A DNA stretch of 64,000 nucleotides from Saprospiraceae bacterium (GCA_016715985.1 JADJXD010000001.1:1984001-2048000), one strand, 5' to 3'. Positions 8,063 through 17,150 are shown, counted from the stretch's first letter. Numbers and translations are program-made. Notes: generated from the letters alone by a model not told the origin.

Positions 8063-8752
8063 ATGGGCAAAAAAAATAAACTGATAAAATTTGAAGACCT
8101 TCATACATTCCCTAATGTGTATGAAAATATCGATCCTAAAAATCCGGGATTGTGGTTGAATAAAGACACAAAAGCCGAAATAAAAGGTCAATGGAATAAA
8201 TTACATTTTAAAAATGTGTACCCGTTGATTTTGGAGTTGGCTTGCGGGAGAGGTGAATATACGGTGGCATTGGCTCAGGCATATCCTGATCACAATTTTA
8301 TCGGCGTGGATATCAAAGGAGCCAGAATCTGGCAGGGCGCTGCTTTTGCTATGGAACAAAATCTTCTCAATGCTGCTTTCCTAAGAACACGTATTGAGCA
8401 GATAGAATTGTTTTTTGAACAAAGCGAAGTCGATGAAATATGGATTACCTTTCCGGATCCCTTTCTCAGGGAAAGTAAAGAAAATAAAAGACTTACTTCT
8501 GCACGCTTTTTGAACAGATACAAAAATATTATCAAAGCAGATGGCATTTTACATTTAAAGACAGATGACCCTACCTTGTATCAGTTTACATTGGATACTT
8601 TACATGAATATCCCGGAGCAAAACTTCTGTATGCCAATGATGATATTTATGCATCTGAACTGAAATACCCCGAATTGTTGCATAAAACACACTATGAAAA
8701 AGAACATCTGGAAGCCGGCAAAAAAATAAAGTATATACGATTTACGATCTGA
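8063..8752 (+). CDS. trmB: tRNA (guanine-N7-)-methyltransferase TrmB
   Basis: A 229-aa SAM-dependent Rossmann-fold enzyme that makes m7G46 in tRNA variable loops. The SAM-binding motif is LELACGRGEY at about residues 57-66 and the acidic end of the next strand is GVDIKG near 81-86. The TrmB signature WITFPDPF lies at about 127-134, and a HLKTDD segment follows. Length and motif order are normal. The gene is preceded by its own -7 box and followed by a long foldback repeat, so it is probably monocistronic. Confidence 0.93.
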   Translation: MGKKNKLIKFEDLHTFPNVYENIDPKNPGLWLNKDTKAEIKGQWNKLHFKNVYPLILELACGRGEYTVALAQAYPDHNFIGVDIKGARIWQGAAFAMEQNLLNAAFLRTRIEQIELFFEQSEVDEIWITFPDPFLRESKENKRLTSARFLNRYKNIIKADGILHLKTDDPTLYQFTLDTLHEYPGAKLLYANDDIYASELKYPELLHKTHYEKEHLEAGKKIKYIRFTI

Positions 8753-8790
8753 TGCGTGTATTTATATATGTAATCCGTGGTGATTAAACT

Positions 8791-9026
8791 TTAAACCCGA
8801 ATTATGCATTAGAAAATCCCTGCCTGCCCTACGATACGGCGAGGCAGGTATTCCGAACCCAAACTGCTGCAAATCAGAAGCTTCGCCTATTTATCTTCTG
8901 TAACCGTAGCGGTGCTACGCTTTTCGAAGATAAATAACTGATTTACCTGCCCGCCTACTACGTAGTGGTCAGGCGGGTTGCATTTTAGCTTCTCACTACG
9001 AAGTTCCAATGCATAATCCGGGTTAA
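8791..9026. repeat. Long nested foldback element (family 3)
   Basis: The ends are imperfect inverted repeats: TTAAACCCGAATTATGCATT at 8791-8810 against AATGCATAATCCGGGTTAA at 9008-9026. Inside lies a second inverted pair (an AAATCAG ... TATTTATCTTC arm near 8871-8898, and GAAGATAAATAACTGATTT near 8923-8941) and at the centre a small GTAGC-GGT-GCTAC hairpin. A further GC-rich hairpin (CCCGCCT ... AGGCGGG) is at 8950-8977. There is no ORF. The whole gap between trmB and the helicase gene is essentially this element. It looks like a MITE or an REP cluster. Confidence 0.8.
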
Positions 9027-9048
9027 ATACATGTATATTTTGCTTATG

Positions 9049-9081
9049 TATCTTTTTTTTTATGATTTTTTGCCACCTTTG
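9049..9081 (+). promoter_or_regulatory. Candidate promoter of the UvrD-family helicase gene
   Basis: TTTG at 9049-9052, then a 21-bp spacer, then CACCTTTG at 9074-9081, close to the Bacteroidota TTTG/TAnnTTTG promoter pair. It lies 20 bp before the ATG at 9102. Confidence 0.45.
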
Positions 9082-9101
9082 CAATCTGATTTTCAAAATT
9101 A

Positions 9102-11366
9102 ATGAAAGAAGTAGCATTTTCGTATTTAGATGAATTAAATGATATCCAACGCAAAGCTGTCACTACTTTGGAAGGCCCTGTCATGGTCATCGCTGGTCCC
9201 GGTTCAGGAAAGACCCGTGTACTGACATATCGGATTGCACACCTTATCAATACAGGTGCCAATCCCGGCAGAATACTTTCTCTCACTTTTACAAACAAAG
9301 CTGCCAGAGAGATGAAAAACCGGATCGAAAAGGTAGTTGGAAGTGGTGCCAACAGAGTGTGGGCCGGAACATTTCACTCCCTTTTTGCCCGGATCCTGAG
9401 AGTCGAAGCACATAAAATCGGTTATCCCAATGACTTCACCATCTACGACTCGGATGATACAAAAAGTGTCATTTCAGAAATCATCTCACAACTCAATCTG
9501 GATAAAAAAGTATATGCGCCGGGTGTCATCCGATCACGGATTTCTTCTGCCAAAAGTAATCTGATCACACCTAAAGCTTACTTTGCAAATGATGAACTCA
9601 TGGCCTACGACAGAATGGCCAGACGTCCGCTAACTTATCAGATATATGAAAAATATGCTGCGAGGTGCATGAGAGCAGGAGCGATGGATTTTGATGATTT
9701 ATTACTTCAAATGTTCAGGCTTTTATACCAGAATCCGGATCAGGTACGGGAAAAATATCAAAGGCAGTTTCAGTATATTATGGTGGATGAGTTTCAGGAT
9801 ACCAATTATCTGCAATACGAAATTCTCAAATTACTTTCTGTCTATCCGGATAGTCAAAGAAATCTGTGTATCGTAGGAGATGATGCACAAAGTATCTATT
9901 CCTTCCGAGGTGCAACTATCGAAAATATTCTTCAATTTGAAAATGATTTTCCGGAACTTCAGACCTTTAAGTTGGAACAGAATTATCGTTCCACCCATTT
10001 TATCGTGCAGGCAGCGAATGAAGTGATTAATTATAATAAAAGACAGATTCAGAAAAAAATATGGACAGACAGGGAAGCCGGTAGCAAAATCAAGATTATC
10101 AAGGCCATGACGGAAACGGAAGAAGGAAAAAGAGTGGCCGACACGATAATTGAACAAAAAAACAGATTTAACTTACAAAATAAGGAGATTGCCATTTTAT
10201 ACCGAACCAACGGACAATCCAGGATATTTGAAGAACAACTCAGAAGGTACAACATTCAGTATAGGGTTTATGGCGGATTGTCCTTTTATTCCCGAAAGGA
10301 AGTGAAGGATATGGTTGCGTACATGCGCCTGACGATCAATGACAAAGATGATGAAGCCCTGAAAAGAGTGATCAACTATCCGCGTCGGGGTATCGGTGAT
10401 ACAACGATAGATCAGATTGCACAATTGGCCGAAGATAATGACATGAGCATGTGGGAAGTGCTCACCAAAATAGAGATTACCAATCGTTCCCGAAAAAGTC
10501 TTTCTGATTTTGTAAATCTGATCAAAGCATTTAAAGCAAAGGCTGCGGTTTCAAATGCTTATGAAATTGCTGATTATATCGCAAAAAATTCAGGGATTTT
10601 AGATTTGTTGAAAGCAGATAAAAGTATAGAAGGTCTGAGCAGGGTTGAGAATGTGACTTCATTGTTGGATGGTGTGAAAGAATTTGTTGAAGAAGATACA
10701 CTTCAGGAAGACGAAGAAGCGACAAAAGATAAAAGTCTGTCCACTTTTCTCCAGACGATTTCATTGATGACTGATGCCGATGAAAAAGAAGAAAATCCGG
10801 ATACAGTCACGCTGATGTCTGTACACTCCGCCAAAGGATTGGAGTTCAAATCAGTATTTGTAGTCGGACTGGAAGAAAATCTTTTTCCATCTTATATGGC
10901 TCTATCTGAATCACAGCAGGTAGATGAAGAACGTCGCCTATTTTATGTGGCTATCACGAGAGCTGAGGAGCATCTGTGTCTGACTTATGCCAACAGCAGA
11001 TACCAATATGGCCAGATGCGGTTTAACGACTCCAGCAGATTTCTGGAAGAAATTTCCCAGGAAAATATCGATTCTATCATTTCCATTCAGAAAAAACAGG
11101 AATTTCCTGAACCCAAAATACTTGGAAATTTCAAACCGTTAGGAGCCAGAAAGCCGGCATTAAATGTCAGTCCAAGTGATTTTATGGCAGCCAGACCGGA
11201 ATCTATCAAACCCGGAGATACAGTTTTACACCTCAAATTTGGTCAGGGAAAAGTCATAAGTGTGGATGAAAGATTGGTGGCATCTATTATTTTTGAAGAT
11301 CTGCCCGACAATCAGGAAAAACGTATCATGCTGCAATTTGCCAAGTTACAGATTATTGAATCCTGA
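9102..11366 (+). CDS. UvrD/PcrA-type superfamily 1 DNA helicase
   Basis: A 754-aa 3'-5' helicase. In order: Q-motif region LNDIQRKAV, Walker A AGPGSGKT (31-38), motif Ia SLTFTNKAAREM, Walker B DEFQDT (from D229), motif III GDDAQSIYSFRGA, motif IV LEQNYRST, motif V TLMSVHSAKGLEF and motif VI FYVAITRAEEHL. The C-terminus has the Tudor-like segment LKFGQGKVISVDE found in PcrA, which contacts RNA polymerase in that subgroup. It unwinds DNA in nucleotide excision and mismatch repair and removes obstacles to replication. Length fits PcrA. It is convergent with the M23 peptidase gene, with only 13 bp between stop codons. Confidence 0.93.
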   Translation: MKEVAFSYLDELNDIQRKAVTTLEGPVMVIAGPGSGKTRVLTYRIAHLINTGANPGRILSLTFTNKAAREMKNRIEKVVGSGANRVWAGTFHSLFARILRVEAHKIGYPNDFTIYDSDDTKSVISEIISQLNLDKKVYAPGVIRSRISSAKSNLITPKAYFANDELMAYDRMARRPLTYQIYEKYAARCMRAGAMDFDDLLLQMFRLLYQNPDQVREKYQRQFQYIMVDEFQDTNYLQYEILKLLSVYPDSQRNLCIVGDDAQSIYSFRGATIENILQFENDFPELQTFKLEQNYRSTHFIVQAANEVINYNKRQIQKKIWTDREAGSKIKIIKAMTETEEGKRVADTIIEQKNRFNLQNKEIAILYRTNGQSRIFEEQLRRYNIQYRVYGGLSFYSRKEVKDMVAYMRLTINDKDDEALKRVINYPRRGIGDTTIDQIAQLAEDNDMSMWEVLTKIEITNRSRKSLSDFVNLIKAFKAKAAVSNAYEIADYIAKNSGILDLLKADKSIEGLSRVENVTSLLDGVKEFVEEDTLQEDEEATKDKSLSTFLQTISLMTDADEKEENPDTVTLMSVHSAKGLEFKSVFVVGLEENLFPSYMALSESQQVDEERRLFYVAITRAEEHLCLTYANSRYQYGQMRFNDSSRFLEEISQENIDSIISIQKKQEFPEPKILGNFKPLGARKPALNVSPSDFMAARPESIKPGDTVLHLKFGQGKVISVDERLVASIIFEDLPDNQEKRIMLQFAKLQIIES

Positions 11367-11379
11367 TAAAAAAATTCAT

Positions 11380-13110
11380 TTACTTCTTAATAAATGAACC
11401 GGTAAATACTCCTTTGTTTCCGGAGTGGTCTGTAGCTTCAATTTTCAGTTTGTGCAGACCGGATTTCACATTCTTTAAAGGCACTTCCAATACATAGGTA
11501 AGTGATTTGTACGGACAAATAATCAGTTTGTTATCAATCCAGACTTTATAGTTTAATTCCCGGGCACTTCCTGCAGTTTCCAGATTATCCTTCACCGAAA
11601 ATGTAAATTTACCTGAAGTTGGCTTTTTGGATTTAAAAGAAACAGCTTTAATGGTAGGTGGAATTGTATCCACTATGACTTGAAAATCTCCGAATGTTCT
11701 GGCAGGAGCGACCATCCATTCAGCCTGCCATTTACCGCCATAATTAATATATTCACCCTTTTGATCTGTCTTTGTGATGATCATTTTGGATTTGAACATT
11801 TGAGATACAGAGTCGGGTCTGATGCCTATTTCTATACTGTTTTTGACAGGTTCGGTTTCCTGATGAATTCTAAATGATTTATTTCCATTGCTATCCACTA
11901 ATGAATCAAGGCAATAAGAAATATCACGGAAAAGACTCCTTTCATTGATGACTACACGACAATTTCCTGATTCTAAAACAGACTTTTCTCCCATTTTTAC
12001 ACGCTTTAAAAAAGGCAACTCTTCTTCCATGACTGAACTTTGGATATGTTTTACATAAAATTCTGCTTCACTTACATTACCATCAAAATCCTCTGCTTCG
12101 ATACATATCAATCTGATACCACCTCTTGAGAGATTAATGATTCCGTTGCCATTATGTTTCAAAAGATCAATTGATATTCCGGGCAATTTGTAACACAACA
12201 TATAAGATAATCCCTGCATTATTTTAAGTGGAAAGTCTATAAATCCCGCTATCTGATTGCTTTCGCCAAAAGACATTTTGTCCATTTGAAAATAGTAATA
12301 CAAACTGTCATCGACATACATTCTGACACGATAAACACCGTTTTTATTGTTGGCGCCATTCATTCTGTCCGTTGCCTCTATCGCAATTCCTATCTCTGAA
12401 GATGCCATATCGATCATTGGAATAAAGTGGCTGACTTTCCTGTTGAGAATGTCCGGTGAAATTTTTTGAACTTCTTTCTTTTGAATGTCTGTATCCAGAC
12501 CATGAACAGAAATACCATGAATATCCGGCGGTATATTGTCTGCCGGTTTCAAACCAAAAAGGAACGGATTTATGGGTTTCTCTGTCGCAGTCTCCCGTAT
12601 TTCAAAATGAAGATGAGTGCCGTATGAACGGCCTGTGTTACCCATTACGCCGAGTACTTTCCCTTTCTGAATTTTAAACAATGTTTTGGGTAAGTTAAAA
12701 TCTACGGTATAGGATGACCTTGCTTTTTGGACATTACGTGTGTATTCTTCAATTTCTTTCTCAAATTCATCCAGATGGGCATAAACTGTGGTATAACCTG
12801 CGTCGGGATGCACAACATAAATTGCTCTGCCATAACCATTTGGACGCACCACGATCCGATGAATGTATCCATCTGCTACACAATATATTTTATCTGTTGC
12901 ATTTTCAGATGAAGGTTTTATATCTAATCCGGCGTGAAAATGGGTACTACGTAATTCGCCAAAATTTCCCGCTAACAAAAAATTGTAGTTTACCGGACTC
13001 CTGAAATACTGCTGCATTTGTGATATAGGTATTTGTGCCGATAGGGTTTGGGTGCCAATAATCAAACAAATCTTAAAAACCAAAAATAGTCTTAATACAT
13101 TCACAAGCAT
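11380..13110 (-). CDS. Secreted M23 family metallopeptidase
   Basis: A 576-aa protein with a signal peptide (about 1-25, ending TLSAQ). The N-terminal third is an M23/LytM peptidase: the zinc ligands HAGLD (H59, D63), H112 and the HLH motif (H166-H168) are all present, so it should be able to cut peptidoglycan cross-links. The remaining 390 residues form beta-rich Ig-like domains (for example a segment ending LKIEATDHSGNKG). It probably acts on the periplasmic cell wall or belongs to the group that helps shape cells. It starts at the base right after the TAG stop of meaB, so the two genes are likely translationally coupled. Confidence 0.88.
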   Translation of the reverse strand: MLVNVLRLFLVFKICLIIGTQTLSAQIPISQMQQYFRSPVNYNFLLAGNFGELRSTHFHAGLDIKPSSENATDKIYCVADGYIHRIVVRPNGYGRAIYVVHPDAGYTTVYAHLDEFEKEIEEYTRNVQKARSSYTVDFNLPKTLFKIQKGKVLGVMGNTGRSYGTHLHFEIRETATEKPINPFLFGLKPADNIPPDIHGISVHGLDTDIQKKEVQKISPDILNRKVSHFIPMIDMASSEIGIAIEATDRMNGANNKNGVYRVRMYVDDSLYYYFQMDKMSFGESNQIAGFIDFPLKIMQGLSYMLCYKLPGISIDLLKHNGNGIINLSRGGIRLICIEAEDFDGNVSEAEFYVKHIQSSVMEEELPFLKRVKMGEKSVLESGNCRVVINERSLFRDISYCLDSLVDSNGNKSFRIHQETEPVKNSIEIGIRPDSVSQMFKSKMIITKTDQKGEYINYGGKWQAEWMVAPARTFGDFQVIVDTIPPTIKAVSFKSKKPTSGKFTFSVKDNLETAGSARELNYKVWIDNKLIICPYKSLTYVLEVPLKNVKSGLHKLKIEATDHSGNKGVFTGSFIKK

Positions 13111-14190
13111 CTATTGTCCTTTTTCGAGTTCTGATTCTATAATGCGGGAGATTTTACGCAATGCAGATGAAGTGCTTATTTTTGAATGGCTGATATCGTT
13201 TAAGAGTTGATTGTATGTATCCCTTATCAAAACATTTCCAAAAATATACTGCTCCAGCAAATGAATTACCTGCCTCGAAAACCATCTGCTTTCCTGTTGT
13301 TTTCTTTTTTGCACGAAATAACCACTTTTTTTACTCTCTTCCAGATACAGCATAATCGTGTCATAAACTTCTTCTAATCCCTTCCCTTCCAAAGCAGAAG
13401 CTAATAATACAGGTTGGTGCCATTCAGCAATAGGGTGATGAAATAGTTGCAATGCATTGGTGTATGATGCTTTGGTTTGTTTTGCCAGTTCCAGATGATG
13501 TCCGTCTGATTTATTAATCACAAAGATATCAGCTGTTTCTACGATGCCTCTTTTGATACCTTGTATTTCATCCCCTGCACCCGGTTGGAGTAACAAAACA
13601 GATAGGTCTGACATATTATTCACTTCTGTTTCAGACTGACCAACGCCAACGGTTTCGATAATAGTAATATTAAACCCAGTCGCCTCGCAAAGTAAAATAG
13701 CATCTTTGGTGGCTGCAGCAGTACCTCCGAGCGTATTTCCTGTCGGCGTAGGTCTGATATACACATTTTCGGAAACAGATAATGATTCCATCCTTGTCTT
13801 ATCGCCCAGGATGCTTCCCTTCGTCTGCTGACTGCTAGGATCTATGGCCAAAACTGCGAGACGGTAGCCATTGGACAAAATGAATTGGCCAAATGTTTCG
13901 ATAAATGTACTCTTTCCTACTCCGGGCGTACCCGTGATTCCTATACGTATAGTTTGATTAAGAATGGTTTCTTTATGAGTCGTTTCAAATGCCCAATCCA
14001 AAATGAGAGCGGCCATTTTTTTCTTTTGTTCATTCTGACTTTCCGCAAGCGTGATTGCTTCACTCAGGATATATTTGTTTCCATTCTGCAAACCATTGAT
14101 GTAATAGTCCAGATCCTTGTTTCCTAATCTTTTTGGGGTATATTCAGGGTTGAATCCTGAAGAAATATGTGATGAATTTTCTTGTGACAT
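13111..14190 (-). CDS. meaB: Methylmalonyl-CoA mutase-associated GTPase MeaB
   Basis: A 359-aa G3E-family GTPase. Walker A GTPGVGKS lies at residues 87-94, a DPSSQQTKGSILGDKTRM segment follows, then ETVGVGQSE (G3 region) and INKSDG (base specificity). MeaB protects and reloads the B12-dependent methylmalonyl-CoA mutase. No mutase gene is in the window, so the partner lies elsewhere. Immediately behind it, with no spacing at all (TAG then ATG), comes the M23 peptidase gene; no functional link is obvious. A TATCTTTG box lies at 14207-14214. Confidence 0.93.
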   Translation of the reverse strand: MSQENSSHISSGFNPEYTPKRLGNKDLDYYINGLQNGNKYILSEAITLAESQNEQKKKMAALILDWAFETTHKETILNQTIRIGITGTPGVGKSTFIETFGQFILSNGYRLAVLAIDPSSQQTKGSILGDKTRMESLSVSENVYIRPTPTGNTLGGTAAATKDAILLCEATGFNITIIETVGVGQSETEVNNMSDLSVLLLQPGAGDEIQGIKRGIVETADIFVINKSDGHHLELAKQTKASYTNALQLFHHPIAEWHQPVLLASALEGKGLEEVYDTIMLYLEESKKSGYFVQKRKQQESRWFSRQVIHLLEQYIFGNVLIRDTYNQLLNDISHSKISTSSALRKISRIIESELEKGQ

Positions 14191-14206
14191 AATTAAGACT
14201 GAATAA

Positions 14207-14214
14207 CAAAGATA
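14207..14214 (-). promoter_or_regulatory. -7 promoter element for meaB
   Basis: Minus-strand TATCTTTG, 17 bp before the meaB ATG. The -33 element is not recognisable. Confidence 0.45.
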
Positions 14215-14324
14215 GTATTATTTTTTGTTAGAAATTCTAATATAACTAACTGAGTTTGTATAACATAACGCACTTTGTGGTTTGAAATTTCAATTTTCAT
14301 AATAAATTAAGCTTCTCAGTATTT

Positions 14325-14462
14325 TAAATTGCCACATGGCTTTAGCCTGTGGGTTTAGGTTGACCCTAATAATTGGCTTTAGCCAAACAGCTGTCACTTT
14401 TTGGCTAAAGCCGAATAAAGTTAAAACAATTAAACCACCGGCTAAAGCCGTTGGCAATTGAA
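14325..14462. repeat. Palindromic dispersed element, family 1, copy B
   Basis: The second copy of the element at 881-1018 and the same length. The left end AAATTGCCACATGGCTTTA, the inner TTGGCTTTAGCCAA palindrome and the right end GCTAAAGCCGTTGGCAATTG are all recognisable, while the loops differ. It lies in the gene-free gap between the divergent meaB and the 3' end of the FkbM gene; nothing else is seen there except a small hairpin at 14559-14578. Confidence 0.8.
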
Positions 14463-14558
14463 TAAAGTCAATCTGATTCACTTCAATTTAACAGCTTAAA
14501 GACGATTTCTCTTACTTTAGTTAAACCTAATCTCCTTTTTTAAGGGAATAATTTATTT

Positions 14559-14578
14559 CACTTGACTGAAGTCAAGTG
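14559..14578. repeat. Hairpin after the FkbM gene, with a duplicated 13-mer
   Basis: CACTTGACT-GA-AGTCAAGTG is a perfect 9-bp hairpin. The word TCAAGTGGCCCGG occurs at its right edge and again across the FkbM stop codon, about 20 bp away. No T-tract follows on the minus strand, so an intrinsic terminator role is doubtful. Confidence 0.5.
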
Positions 14579-14588
14579 GCCCGGGATG

Positions 14589-15323
14589 TTAGTCAAGTGG
14601 CCCGGCAAGGTAGTAGAATTCCGTTTTATTAACATACAAAGACTCTAATTGTACCTGACTTAAAGGTTCTTTATTATGCAAATAATCAGTAGTTGTAAAA
14701 ATAGAATAACCCAAATTGCTGAAAAACCTGAAAATATCTTCCGGCCCGGTATCATAAATATCACTTGCCCCCAATCCGAATTCAAACAAAATAACAGGTT
14801 TGTTTTTACGAATAATCGTCTCAGCACCTTTTAATACTCCTAATTCAGCTCCTTCGACATCTATTTTTATTAGATCGATTTTGGTATCAAAAGGAATTAT
14901 GTCGTCCAATCTTTTCAGCGTAACATTAATTTTCTCAATATTGGGATTCTGAATGTCATAATGCCTTTCTTTTATACCGCTGTAAGCAGGAGCGTTTTTG
15001 ACAAAATGAAAAGTAGTATTTCCCTCAATATCAGAAAGAGCATAAGGCAAAATATGGTTGAAATGCCCGTATTTTTTTTTCAATTCTGCAAACATATGTG
15101 GAATAGGCTCAAATCCGTAATGTCCACCGGAGGGAGCAGCTTTCAGAAAAAGGTCAAAAATTTCTCCTTTGTGACAACCAACATCTATGGCTACTGAATC
15201 TTTGGATAGCGTTCCGGCAATGATGATTTTTGTGTGCCGGTCATATCTGAGATTCTGCGTAAGATCCAGCCTCAACCATTGTAATACCTGTCGAATATAG
15301 GTTTTCAACCCGGAAAATATCAT
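14589..15323 (-). CDS. FkbM family methyltransferase
   Basis: A 244-aa SAM-dependent methyltransferase with a Rossmann motif VAIDVGCHKGE near residue 45 and the FkbM signature LIKIDVEGAELGVLKGA near residue 100. FkbM enzymes methylate hydroxyl groups on sugars or other small or polymeric substrates; the substrate here is unknown. There is no signal peptide. The ATG lies one base after the TAA of the preceding E2 gene, so the two are probably one transcript, although they share no evident function. Its final codons and stop lie in a short repeated word (GGGCCACTTGACT), so the C-terminal few residues may be recently altered. Confidence 0.85.
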   Translation of the reverse strand: MIFSGLKTYIRQVLQWLRLDLTQNLRYDRHTKIIIAGTLSKDSVAIDVGCHKGEIFDLFLKAAPSGGHYGFEPIPHMFAELKKKYGHFNHILPYALSDIEGNTTFHFVKNAPAYSGIKERHYDIQNPNIEKINVTLKRLDDIIPFDTKIDLIKIDVEGAELGVLKGAETIIRKNKPVILFEFGLGASDIYDTGPEDIFRFFSNLGYSIFTTTDYLHNKEPLSQVQLESLYVNKTEFYYLAGPLD

Positions 15324-15324
15324 G

Positions 15325-16554
15325 TTATATATCCAGTAATAGTGTCATCGGATCCTCCAGTAATTCTTTGACTTTTACGAGGAAAGTAACTGAAGTACTT
15401 CCATCTATCAGTCTGTGGTCATACGATAATGCAAGGTACATCATCGGTCTGATTTCCACTTTACCATCAATAGCTACCGGTCTGTCTTTGATAGCGTGCA
15501 TGCCCAAAATGGCAGATTGCGGTTCGTTGATGATTGGTGTACTGACCAATGACCCAAACACTCCGCCATTCGTAATCGTAAAAGTACCGCCCTTCATTTC
15601 ATCTAATGTCAACTTTCCGGTTCTTGCTTTTTCTGCAAGTTCCTTTATTTTAAACTCTATGTCATGAAAACCGAGAGAATCTACATTATGAACCGGTGGA
15701 ACAACCAAGCCATTCGGAGTAGAAACGGCAATTGAAATATCGACATAATCATGGTAAATAATATCACCACCATCTATCATTGCATTTACATCCGGCATTT
15801 CCATCAGAACTTTTGCACATGCTTTCGCAAATATGGACATGTAACCCAGTTTGATACCGTATTTTGCTACAAATTTATCCTGATATTTTTTTCTGAGTTC
15901 ATTTATATTGGTAAGATCCACCTCATTAAAGGTGGTTAGCATTGCGGTTTGATTTTTGGCAGATACCAGCCTGGATGCGATTGTTTTGCGCATTCGGCTC
16001 ATTTTTTCTACTCTTTGACCCCGATCACCGGAAGGTTTTGTTTTTTGTGATGGCTCAGGTTGTACAGGACTAGCCTGAGCAGCGGGTTTATTTTCTGTGG
16101 CTTTGACAGCATCTTCTTTTGTGATTCTGCCATCTTTACCTGTACCTGCTACTGCTGAAGGGTCTATTTCTCCTTCGCGAAGAATTTTTCCTGCTGCCGG
16201 AGAAGGATGACCCGATGCATAATTTTCTTTTTGAATGGAGACTGGCGCATCTTCAGCTTTGCTTTCAGCAGTTTTATTAGCGGGGTCTGCTGTTGGGGTT
16301 GATTCGGATGCAGTTACAGAAGTATCAATTTTAGCAACCAACGCTCCAATGGAAAGATCATCTCCTTCTTTTGCAACATAGATTAGTTTTCCGGAAGCTT
16401 CGGCGGGAAATTCCAGTGTTGCTTTATCTGATTCAAATTCACAGATAGGTTCATCTACTTTAACAAATTCACCATCTTTTTTTAGCCATTGGGATAATGT
16501 AACTTCTGTGATAGACTCACCGATAGTAGGCACTTTCATTTCAACGATACTCAT
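15325..16554 (-). CDS. sucB: Dihydrolipoyllysine-residue succinyltransferase, E2 of 2-oxoglutarate dehydrogenase
   Basis: A 409-aa acyltransferase core of the 2-oxoglutarate dehydrogenase complex. An N-terminal lipoyl domain carries the lipoylation site K44 in FESDKATLEF. An Ala/Pro/Glu-rich linker follows, then a peripheral-subunit binding domain (PSPAAGKILREGEIDPSAV) and the catalytic domain ending in YDHRLIDG (H380). The VPTIGESITEVTL opening separates SucB-type from PDH-type E2. I use the ATG at 16554; an ATG 51 bp upstream would add a leader not seen in this family and would overlap the TATTTTTG box at 16572-16579. E1 and E3 genes are not adjacent. Confidence 0.93.
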   Translation of the reverse strand: MSIVEMKVPTIGESITEVTLSQWLKKDGEFVKVDEPICEFESDKATLEFPAEASGKLIYVAKEGDDLSIGALVAKIDTSVTASESTPTADPANKTAESKAEDAPVSIQKENYASGHPSPAAGKILREGEIDPSAVAGTGKDGRITKEDAVKATENKPAAQASPVQPEPSQKTKPSGDRGQRVEKMSRMRKTIASRLVSAKNQTAMLTTFNEVDLTNINELRKKYQDKFVAKYGIKLGYMSIFAKACAKVLMEMPDVNAMIDGGDIIYHDYVDISIAVSTPNGLVVPPVHNVDSLGFHDIEFKIKELAEKARTGKLTLDEMKGGTFTITNGGVFGSLVSTPIINEPQSAILGMHAIKDRPVAIDGKVEIRPMMYLALSYDHRLIDGSTSVTFLVKVKELLEDPMTLLLDI

Positions 16555-16571
16555 AACTTCAATATTTTGGG

Positions 16572-16579
16572 CAAAAATA
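16572..16579 (-). promoter_or_regulatory. -7 promoter element for sucB
   Basis: Minus-strand TATTTTTG matching TAnnTTTG, 18 bp before the ATG at 16554. It supports that start over the longer reading frame. Confidence 0.45.
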
Positions 16580-16769
16580 CGAATGAAATGATGAATTTCA
16601 CGCATTAAATTCCTAAAACATCTTATTAATTTTGATTTACCTAATTATAAATTTAGATTGGTTTAAAATTTATAAAAAATAAATCACTTGAAATGGAATT
16701 ATTGTATCAAATCCTTTGTTTCAAGGAAATAACTGACGCCAAATAATTATTAAAAGAATTAATGTTGTA

Positions 16770-17150
16770 ATGATAAAATTTTCTTTTATTTCAACCAAAC
16801 AAATGCTTTCCTTCATTCAAATGCGAATAAAGAAAATGAGTATTTCATTGGTTTATAGTGTATTATTAATGTTTTACGCGTATAAATCTGAGAAGACACC
16901 GGCTTATGCTAAAAGAATCATATTGGGAGCATTGGCGTATGTTTTATCTCCGATAGATGCAATACCTGACCTTACACCTATTCTAGGATTTACGGATGAT
17001 CTGAGTGTGATAATGATGGGGCTGGTATCAGTGGCTTGTCATATTACAGCAACTGAAAAAGCTAAAGCAAAAGAAAAACTGACGTATTTTTTCAAAAATT
17101 ATCAGGAGTCTGATCTGGCAGAAGTAGAATCAAAGCTAATTAAGGATTAA
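16770..17150 (+). CDS. DUF1232 (YkvA-like) small membrane protein
   Basis: A 126-aa protein with the DUF1232 signature ILGALAYVLSPIDAIPDLTP at about residues 50-69, followed by GFTDDLSVIMMGL. This short domain pairs a membrane-associated helix with a conserved PIDxIPD turn. Its function is unknown. Several in-frame ATGs (16770, 16803, 16821, 16836) are possible; the first gives an unusually long leader. Its TAA overlaps the convergent stop codon of the DUF6089 gene: the four bases TTAA at 17147-17150 serve as stop on both strands. Confidence 0.8.
   Translation: MIKFSFISTKQMLSFIQMRIKKMSISLVYSVLLMFYAYKSEKTPAYAKRIILGALAYVLSPIDAIPDLTPILGFTDDLSVIMMGLVSVACHITATEKAKAKEKLTYFFKNYQESDLAEVESKLIKD

Noticed and set aside
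8891..8930. tRNA-like cloverleaf in the foldback
   Set aside because: The central GTAGC/GCTAC hairpin lacks T-loop (TTCGA) and anticodon geometry and a CCA end.
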